In this document: piece by piece, positions 1 to 4,352 of the stretch
Position numbering within the stretch: position 1 is the first letter of the stretch
How the letters are laid out: each line of letters opens with the position of its first letter
Position numbers and translations under genes: made by a program
Source: UBA10939 sp050942745
GTDB taxonomy: Bacteria; Myxococcota; Myxococcia; Myxococcales; UBA5297
DNA: 5,439 bases
Assembly: GCA_050942745.1 (NCBI GenBank)
Contig: JBMNNX010000366.1
Span: 1-5,439, forward strand
Reading direction: 5' to 3'
Notes under the pieces: generated by a model
Database searches by the model: none
Told to the model about the DNA's origin: nothing
The model's input: the letters and a program-made list of their open reading frames with translations, nothing else

Positions 1-121
1 GGCCCTGTGGGCAGGCGTGTGGGCGGCTTGGGCTTCTTCAAGCCGTCCATACGGCTGTCCACAGCGAGCCTGGCCGCCTCTCTCCACAAGTCCACAACCG
101 GTTCCCGGGATCTGCCGAAGA
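1..121. mobile_element. Foreign sequence replacing the end of the MFS gene; possible insertion-element end
   Basis: The transporter homology on the minus strand stops at about 121, and this stretch does not continue it. It contains five copies of the pentamer TGTGG or its complement CCACA: TGTGG at 6-10 and 18-22, CCACA at 59-63, 84-88 and 92-96. It also holds two overlapping small palindromes, AGCCGT-CCAT-ACGGCT at 41-56 and GCTGT-CC-ACAGC at 54-65. Dense TGTGGA-type repeats of this kind are seen at the edges of some insertion sequences and in DnaA-box clusters. No transposase is visible because the window begins here. Calling it a mobile-element end is inference; a simple rearrangement or an assembly join would look the same. 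Confidence 0.3.
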
Positions 122-613
122 GCCGAACTTCTGCGCCTTGCGGGTCGAGAACAGCTTCACCGACGCCGCGATGAGCGGAATCATGTAGGCGAAGCCGACC
201 GAGAGGAAGAAGAGCCCGGGATAGACGATCCAGACGCTCGTCGAGAAGCTGATGGCGACCCGGCCGACCAGCGCGACGAGCAGACCGGTCAGCAGCGCCT
301 TCTTGATTCCCAGCGAGTCGGCGACGAAGCCCACGAACAGCGAGAAGAAGGACATCGACGCCGAGAAGATGCCGAAGACGGTGCCGGCCTTCACGTCGCT
401 CATGCCCATGTCCGCGATGAGGAAGGGCATGAGGACGAGCACCGACGAGAAGTAGCAGAGGGACTCGAGCACCTTGACCGCGTAGGCGATCCAGATCTCG
501 CGAGGGCAGCCCTTCAGGTGCTTGAGTCCGTCGCGGTATTCGCGGGCGGTATCGACGACGGCTCGGCCCACGCGGGCCGGCAGGCTCGGGGTAGCTTCGA
601 TGGCGTTGGTCAT
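38..613 (-). CDS. MFS transporter, N-terminal fragment (truncated, probable pseudogene)
   Basis: Residues 1 to about 164 look like the first third of a major facilitator superfamily inner-membrane transporter. After a roughly 45-residue cytoplasmic N-terminus come four hydrophobic segments, at about 46-68, 77-98, 105-124 and 126-152. Between the second and third lies the family's motif A, with Gly95, Asp99, Gly102 and Lys104-Lys105. Full MFS proteins have 12 to 14 segments and about 400-550 residues; this frame ends at 191. From residue 165 the sequence becomes Trp-, Arg- and Gly-rich and unlike a transporter, and it is encoded by the foreign stretch at the left edge. The ATG at 613 is the first start giving the conserved region; no clear Shine-Dalgarno precedes it. 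The substrate cannot be inferred. As it stands the product should not transport. The fragment call is firm; whether the cause is insertion, deletion or assembly error is open. Confidence 0.75.
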   Translation of the reverse strand: MTNAIEATPSLPARVGRAVVDTAREYRDGLKHLKGCPREIWIAYAVKVLESLCYFSSVLVLMPFLIADMGMSDVKAGTVFGIFSASMSFFSLFVGFVADSLGIKKALLTGLLVALVGRVAISFSTSVWIVYPGLFFLSVGFAYMIPLIAASVKLFSTRKAQKFGSSADPGNRLWTCGERRPGSLWTAVWTA

Positions 614-779
614 GAGGCCGCCGATGCTGCCAGAGGAGCGCGGCTCAAGCTACTTAAGCTCTGCGCGGGCGTATGGCCCGCCGGGCTCATCGGCGTGCCG
701 GCGAGCGGGCGGCGTTGCCTCGACCGCTCGACTTCCATGCCCGACGATTCGGGCAGGCGCTCGACGTGAGCAGGAGAGA

Positions 780-823
780 AGACGCTCAGGCAGCGTCTCG
801 AGGCGAGCTGCCGCCTTTGCGGC
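780..823. repeat. Two adjacent small hairpins
   Basis: The first is a perfect 7-bp inverted repeat, AGACGCT at 780-786 and AGCGTCT at 792-798, with a 5-base loop. The second is GCCGC at 810-814 and GCGGC at 819-823 around a CTTT loop. Neither is followed by a T-run on either strand, so they are not convincing intrinsic terminators. Short GC-rich stems arise easily by chance in DNA of this composition. Confidence 0.3.
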
Positions 824-1078
824 GCATGGCCGTGGCCGTGCTGCGCGAGGGAATTCGGTGCGAGGCCCGATGGGTGCGGCGTGCACGGTTTTCGGAACAT
901 TCGGCGCGCCGCGGGCGTCTTCGATCCAGGTGAGCGGCGCCGGGCTCCGGTAGTCGCGAATCCGGCCGCCACCTAAGGTGCTCGGGCGATACGGCAGGCG
1001 CGCGCTTTGAGAAGCGCTCGCCGGTCCGCGGGCTCGAGGTTTCCGGGTATGCAGAAGGCAAACAGGGAAGCGGGGGAG

Positions 1079-1128
1079 CCGAGGCGGAAAGCCTCGGTCG
1101 CCACTGGCGCTGCCGCCCGACGGTGGCG
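1079..1128 (+). repeat. Tandem hairpins in the GNAT gene leader
   Basis: The first stem is a perfect 7-bp pairing, CCGAGGC at 1079-1085 with GCCTCGG at 1091-1097, closing a GGAAA loop. One base later a second stem pairs CGCCACTG at 1099-1106 with CGGTGGCG at 1121-1128 (eight pairs, one G-U) around a 14-base loop. They end about 18 bases before the preferred ATG at 1147, and the second would bury the alternative GTG at 1123. If transcribed they form a structured 5' leader. A regulatory role is inference; no T-run follows either stem. Confidence 0.4.
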
Positions 1129-1146
1129 CGGATCTCGGGGGTTCGG

Positions 1147-1692
1147 ATGGCGAGCGGCGAGATAGAGACCGTCGAGACGGCGCGCTTGGTGGGCCGGTCG
1201 TTGCGCCCGGGCGACGAGGCGCTCCTCGCGGCGATTCTTCAGGACGAGCAGGCCTCACGCACCGTGGGCGGCCTCCGCACCGACGACGAGGTGCGCAGGC
1301 TCCTCAGGCGGATGCTCGGCCATTCGGAGGCTCACGGCTTTGGCACCTGGGTCTTCTTCGAGCGCGAGTTCGGCCGGTATGTCGGCTACGGCGGTCTGCT
1401 CAGGACGAAGGCGGGCGGGGAGCTGAACGTCGAGATCATGTATGCGCTGCTGCCGTCCTTCGGGGGTCGGGCCTTGGCCACCGAGATTGCGGAAGAGCTC
1501 GTTCGCATCGGCTTCGAGGCTCTCGGTCTCGACAGGCTGGTCTCGTACACCGTGCCGGCGAACACGGCTTCCCGACGCGTCATGGAAAAGTGCGGGTTCT
1601 GCTTCGAACGAGAGATCGTCTACGCTGGCACGCCGCACGTGCTCTACAGCCTCGACGCCGGTCCGCAGCGGGCCGCGCAGCGCACCGCTTGA
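1147..1692 (+). CDS. GNAT-family N-acetyltransferase (RimJ/RimL-like)
   Basis: A protein of 181 residues, the usual size for GNAT enzymes of the Acetyltransf_3 (RimJ/RimL) type, which transfer acetyl from acetyl-CoA to an amine on a protein N-terminus or small molecule. It opens with the typical ETxRL stretch (residues 10-14). The acetyl-CoA pyrophosphate-binding loop is visible as GGRALATE (about 106-113), a variant of the Q/RxxGxG/A motif. The C-terminal motif has Asn139, Ser142 and VMEKxGF at 145-151, as in most members of this group. The ATG at 1147 is preferred because a G-run (1137-1141) sits five bases upstream; a GTG at 1123 would add eight residues but has no ribosome site and lies in a hairpin. 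The gene stands alone and converges with the PLP enzyme gene. The substrate cannot be told from sequence; similar proteins modify ribosomal proteins, other amines or toxic compounds. Confidence 0.9.
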   Translation: MASGEIETVETARLVGRSLRPGDEALLAAILQDEQASRTVGGLRTDDEVRRLLRRMLGHSEAHGFGTWVFFEREFGRYVGYGGLLRTKAGGELNVEIMYALLPSFGGRALATEIAEELVRIGFEALGLDRLVSYTVPANTASRRVMEKCGFCFEREIVYAGTPHVLYSLDAGPQRAAQRTA

Positions 1693-1731
1693 TGCGCGCG
1701 CGGACCCGAACGACGGCAGGCCTACAAACGA

Positions 1732-1764
1732 AGAGCCCCGAGGCCGCCGCGGGCCCGGGGCTCT
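1732..1764. terminator. Shared GC-rich terminator hairpin between convergent genes
   Basis: AGAGCCCCG at 1732-1740 pairs perfectly with CGGGGCTCT at 1756-1764. After a bulged A, GGCC at 1742-1745 pairs with GGCC at 1752-1755, leaving a six-base loop. It lies 40 bases after the GNAT stop and 31 bases beyond the PLP enzyme stop. On the minus strand it is followed by a T-rich but broken run (TTCGTTTGT), so it fits best as the terminator of the PLP enzyme gene. It may work in both directions, though the plus-strand side has no T-run. Confidence 0.7.
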
Positions 1765-1794
1765 AGCGTCTGCATGTCTCGGAGGGCGCGGGGC

Positions 1795-3033
1795 TTAGGC
1801 GACCTCGAGCGCGCGCTTGAGATCCTCGACGAGGTCATCGGCGTCCTCGAGGCCGACCGAGACGCGGATCATGTTCTCGGTGATGCCGGCGCGCGCCTGC
1901 TCTTCCTTGGTCATGTCCGAGTGCGTCATCGTGCCCGGGTGCTCGATGAGCGTCTCGATGCCGCCGAGGCTGACGGCGAGCTTGAACTCGCGGACGGCGT
2001 CGAGCACGCGGAAGGCTTCGGCCTCTCCGCCCTTCACGCAGAAGGTGATGAGGCTTCCCGGGCCGGTGGACTGCTTGCGGAAGAGCTCAACCTGGCGGTC
2101 GCCCATCTCCGGAAGCCCGGGGTAAGCGACGCGCTCGACCTTCGGGTGGTCGCGCAGGAAATCGACGATCTTGCGGGCGTTCTCCTGCTGCTTCTCCATG
2201 CGGATCTGAAGCGTCCCGAGGCTGCGCAGGATGAGCCAGGCGGTCTCGGGGTCCGAGTTGGAGCCGAGCAGGGTGCGGGTCACCTTGATTTGATCGATCA
2301 GTTGCTGAGAGCCCATCGCCACGCCCGCGACCAGGTCGGAGTGGCCGCCGATGAACTTGGTCGCCGAGTAGAGCACCACGTCGGCGCCGAACTTCTTGGG
2401 CTGCGAGAAGATCGGGCCCATGAACGTGTTGTCGACCATCAGCAGCACCTTGCGCTCCGGCGTAGACAGCGCGTCGGCCACCTCGCGGCCGGCCTGCAGG
2501 TCGTTGAGGACGATGGTCGGGTTGGCCGGGCTCTCCATGTAGATCGCGCGGATGTTGCGCTGGTCGGAGGCAAGCCTCTCGATCTCGGCCTTGGTCGCGC
2601 CGGCGGGGAAGGGCGCGGTCTTGATCTGGAACTGCGGAAGCACGTGGCGGAAGAGCGCCTCGGTGCCTCCGTAGACCGGGTCAGAGAAGAGCAGCGTGTC
2701 GCCCGGCCGCAGGAAGGTGAGGCAGGTCGAGGCGATGGCTCCCATGCCCGAGGCGAAGAGCGCCGCGGCCTCCATCCCATCCCAGGCGACGACGCGGTCT
2801 TCGACCATCTCGACGTTGGGGTTGTTGACGCGGGTGTAGATGAGCGCCGGGATCTCGCCCTCCTTCTTCGGCGAGAGGCCGTAGGCGATCTCGAAGGCGC
2901 GCTTGCCCTGCTGGGCGTTCTTGAAGAGGAAGGTCGAGGTGCGGAACACCGGGGGAAACGCCGCGCCTTCGGACAGGTGCGGGTCGTAGCCTTTGGAGAA
3001 GATCAGGGTCTGCGGCTTGATGTTCTTGGTCAT
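1795..3033 (-). CDS. PLP-dependent Cys/Met metabolism enzyme (cystathionine gamma-synthase/methionine gamma-lyase family)
   Basis: A 412-residue cytosolic enzyme of the Cys/Met_Meta_PP family, full length for the group, which makes or breaks C-gamma to sulfur bonds in cystathionine, homocysteine or methionine, usually as a tetramer. The catalytic set is complete: Tyr66 and Arg68 (YTR), which hold the cofactor phosphate of the neighbouring subunit; SGM at 95-97; Tyr121, which stacks on the PLP ring; Asp201 in VDNTF, which binds the pyridine nitrogen; the Schiff-base Lys226 in SATK (223-226) followed by GGHSD; the SLGG...EHP...THS block at about 355-372; and Arg390, which binds the substrate carboxylate. 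Tyr121 is followed by Gly-Gly-Thr, not the Gly-Cys-Thr of classical methionine gamma-lyase, so synthase, sulfhydrylase or cystathionine-lyase chemistry is equally possible. The ATG at 3033 is preferred because GAGG lies five bases upstream; ATGs at 3051 and 3048 would add up to six residues without a ribosome site. No methionine-biosynthesis gene lies beside it. Confidence 0.93.
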   Translation of the reverse strand: MTKNIKPQTLIFSKGYDPHLSEGAAFPPVFRTSTFLFKNAQQGKRAFEIAYGLSPKKEGEIPALIYTRVNNPNVEMVEDRVVAWDGMEAAALFASGMGAIASTCLTFLRPGDTLLFSDPVYGGTEALFRHVLPQFQIKTAPFPAGATKAEIERLASDQRNIRAIYMESPANPTIVLNDLQAGREVADALSTPERKVLLMVDNTFMGPIFSQPKKFGADVVLYSATKFIGGHSDLVAGVAMGSQQLIDQIKVTRTLLGSNSDPETAWLILRSLGTLQIRMEKQQENARKIVDFLRDHPKVERVAYPGLPEMGDRQVELFRKQSTGPGSLITFCVKGGEAEAFRVLDAVREFKLAVSLGGIETLIEHPGTMTHSDMTKEEQARAGITENMIRVSVGLEDADDLVEDLKRALEVA

Positions 3034-3038
3034 GGTGG

Positions 3039-3042
3039 CCTC
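3039..3042 (-). promoter_or_regulatory. Ribosome binding site deciding the PLP enzyme start
   Basis: GAGG on the minus strand, five bases before the ATG at 3033. It falls inside the frame that would open at 3051, whose own upstream bases show no Shine-Dalgarno. This favours the 412-residue product over the 418-residue one. Confidence 0.5.
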
Positions 3043-3124
3043 GTGCATCATGGCCGGCTCGGTCGGCGGGGCGGGGTCGAGGGGGCGCCGGCGAAGGAAG
3101 CCGGTAGGCTACTCGATCGGGCGG

Positions 3125-3178
3125 CGTTCCGTAACCCGAACGGTGATACGCAGTGTGTGGGGGCGCGGGTCCGCGCCC
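3125..3178. promoter_or_regulatory. Palindromes in the PLP enzyme upstream region (possible operator)
   Basis: CGTTC at 3125-3129 and GAACG at 3138-3142 form an inverted repeat with an eight-base spacer, centred about 100 bases upstream of the PLP enzyme start. Further upstream, GGGCGCGG at 3161-3168 and CCGCGCCC at 3171-3178 form a near-continuous 18-base palindrome. Dyads at this distance could bind a repressor or activator. The G+C-only one is weak evidence in such a genome, and no regulator gene is adjacent. Confidence 0.25.
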
Positions 3179-3630
3179 GGCGCGGCGATTCATTTGGACT
3201 GGGTTCGGCCCGCGGCGCTCGGGTTCGCGATGCGGGATTCCGCGGCGAGAGACACTAAGTGCCTGAAATCTCACCCATCTTCGGCGGCCAGGCGAGCGAG
3301 CGCCCGGACGTCAGGCTGTCCCCTCGTGCGGATTGTTCACCAGCGTATTCAACCGCCGGGCCCCTCGCCGTTTCGATCGTCACGATTGCACGCTATGTGA
3401 CACTCGGGCGTCGCGCTCGACCTGCTCGCTGCGTGCGCCAAGTCAAGGCTTTGAAGCGTCGGTGGCCGAGCCTGCAGTTGCCGGGGCCGCGGCTCTCCGA
3501 GCGCCAGCCAGGGGCCTCGTGGCCACCGGCGTCAGGGGCGGCGTCAAGAACGGGCGCGACGCCTTCGCCGTGCGTCGAATGACCGGATCCAAGGGCACAG
3601 GAAGCGTGATTCGTGCCGTCTTATTGGAAT

Positions 3631-3666
3631 CGCGCTTCCCGATGGCGTTGTGCCTCGGGAAGCGTG
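3631..3666. repeat. Strong isolated intergenic hairpin
   Basis: CGCTTCCCGA at 3633-3642 and TCGGGAAGCG at 3655-3664 are perfect 10-base inverted repeats. One G-U and one C-G pair extend the stem outward to 3631/3666. Inside, after a bulged T, GGC (3644-3646) pairs with GCC (3652-3654) around a GTTGT loop. It is the best hairpin in this gene-free region and is not followed by a T-run on either strand, so it is not a typical terminator. Its role is unknown; it could belong to a noncoding RNA, a processing site or a dispersed palindromic repeat. Confidence 0.45.
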
Positions 3667-3824
3667 CCGTGAACCGATTTGAGGAGCAGCGTGACTCAGC
3701 CCGCTCGACGGACGAGTCGCGCCGCCGCATCCCACAGCTCGCAGCGCCGCGGGCGCTCGAAAGGCATAGTGAGGGCTGCTCGGCACGCGGGGCGGGTGGC
3801 ATGATGCTGGAGCTTGCGTTGCCT

Positions 3825-3830
3825 GGAGGT
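3825..3830 (+). promoter_or_regulatory. Near-ideal Shine-Dalgarno of the small zinc-ribbon gene
   Basis: GGAGGT five bases upstream of the GTG at 3836. It is the strongest ribosome binding site in the window and the main reason to accept the small gene downstream and its GTG start. Confidence 0.7.
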
Positions 3831-3835
3831 CGCCA

Positions 3836-4204
3836 GTGCTTCGGCTTCTCTCACCGGTCTGTCGCGACTGCGGCAAGTCGAGCGACGAGGCCCGGCTCGA
3901 GGAGTTCCTCGATTTCCTGCTCTGCTCGGCGTGCATCAGAAAGCGCGAGCGTGCCGTCTTCGCCGAGCTGCCGCGCCGACCTCGCTCCTGGGCGCGCCCG
4001 CCGGCGCAGGCCACCTCGTCGGACGCTCCTGTAGCGAACGATGGGGAAGCCAGGCGTTCGGACCGAGGTGAGGCCCGGCCGCGCAAGACGTCGGGCGCCG
4101 CTCGAAGCTCGATGAAGGCCGGGACGCAGCCGACTGGCTCATCGAAAACAGGAAAGGGGAGCCGGAGGACCGCGGGAGCTGCCAAGAGGCCGCGAAGGCG
4201 CTAA
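3836..4204 (+). CDS. Small zinc-ribbon-like protein with basic disordered tail (unknown function)
   Basis: A 122-residue protein I do not recognise. Cys9 and Cys12 (CRDCG) and Cys30 and Cys33 (CSAC) form a CxxC-x17-CxxC set that could bind one zinc ion; the segment between is acidic and partly hydrophobic (DEARLEEFLDFLL), likely helical. From about residue 44 the chain is rich in Arg, Lys, Ser, Ala, Pro and Gly: 21 of the last 79 residues are Arg or Lys, and it ends in a run of arginines. That predicts disorder and possible binding to nucleic acid or another polyanion. No signal peptide or membrane segment is seen. The GTG start is supported by the ideal GGAGGT and by strong G/C third positions in the zinc-ribbon part. 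The gene ends 148 bases before the dehydrogenase homologue on the same strand; co-transcription is possible but not shown. The chief alternative is a chance open frame in GC-rich DNA, less likely given the start signals and paired CxxC motifs. Confidence 0.65.
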   Translation: MLRLLSPVCRDCGKSSDEARLEEFLDFLLCSACIRKRERAVFAELPRRPRSWARPPAQATSSDAPVANDGEARRSDRGEARPRKTSGAARSSMKAGTQPTGSSKTGKGSRRTAGAAKRPRRR

Positions 4205-4352
4205 CTGCGCGCGGTGTTGGCCGACCGATTGCCATGCCGGGGGCAGGTCAGCTCGAGGGTCTCAACGTCGCGGGGTGACGAGGCCAAGCCTCATTGCCAA
4301 GGTCTCGGACTGAGGAGCCGGATAGCCGTTTCTGCCAGCGAGGTTTGCCGCC

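Larger units (their letters stand above)
614..1146. other. Gene-free region between the MFS fragment and the GNAT gene
   Basis: This stretch of about 530 bases lies between divergent genes and should hold the promoters of both. Several overlapping frames are open on both strands, but their translations are Arg/Ala/Pro/Ser-rich, lack recognisable domains and lack good ribosome binding sites, as expected from GC-rich noncoding DNA. An AT-richer patch at 643-660 is a tandem near-repeat (GCTCAAGCT then ACTTAAGCT) about 30-50 bases upstream of the MFS start; it may belong to that promoter, but no clear -10/-35 pair was found. Hairpins at 780-823 and 1079-1128 are listed separately. Confidence 0.5.
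3043..3824. other. Gene-free region upstream of the PLP enzyme and small zinc-ribbon genes
   Basis: About 780 bases between divergently transcribed genes. Two overlapping frames stay open, one on the plus strand (3333-4034) and one on the minus strand (3443-3802), but neither gives a recognisable domain. The plus-strand frame also overlaps a better-supported gene. Palindromes at 3125-3178 and a strong hairpin at 3631-3666 are listed separately. Promoters for both flanking genes should lie here, but no consensus-quality -10/-35 pair was found. Decayed coding sequence cannot be excluded. Confidence 0.45.

Noticed and set aside
1..100. Replication origin with DnaA boxes
   Set aside because: The motifs match only the CCACA core, there is no AT-rich unwinding region, and no dnaA, dnaN or replication gene is in view.
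17..769. A 250-codon plus-strand open frame over the MFS fragment
   Set aside because: It is antisense to recognisable transporter sequence and its Arg/Glu/Asp-rich translation shows no family features.
940..1110. Cobalamin riboswitch-like words (GAATCCGG near 949, AACAGGGAAGC near 1061, GCCACTGG near 1101)
   Set aside because: The words are scattered in the wrong arrangement and the conserved 3' B12-box elements are missing.
650..1258. A 202-codon minus-strand open frame between the MFS and GNAT genes
   Set aside because: Low-complexity Pro/Arg/Ser/Ala translation that overlaps the start of the GNAT gene on the opposite strand.
3080..3140. Promoter for the PLP enzyme (TTACGG, 17 bases, TAGCCT on the minus strand)
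   Set aside because: Spacing is right but the hexamers match the sigma-70 consensus at only about two and three positions; chance matches this good are common.
1774..3258. A 494-codon open frame on the plus strand
   Set aside because: It lies antisense to the PLP enzyme gene, which has a full catalytic motif set. Its translation is repetitive in Leu, Arg, Asp, Glu and Gly with no domain, a usual by-product of GC-rich codon use on the other strand.
3443..3802. A 119-codon minus-strand open frame
   Set aside because: It is rich in Arg, Ser, Ala and Pro, has no recognised motif and lies opposite another open frame. Nothing decides which, if either, is real.
3333..4034. A 233-codon plus-strand open frame in the gene-free region
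   Set aside because: No domain was recognised and its 3' part overlaps the small zinc-ribbon gene, which has a far better start signal. A short stretch around 3550-3690 looks more protein-like, so a decayed gene is possible but not supportable.
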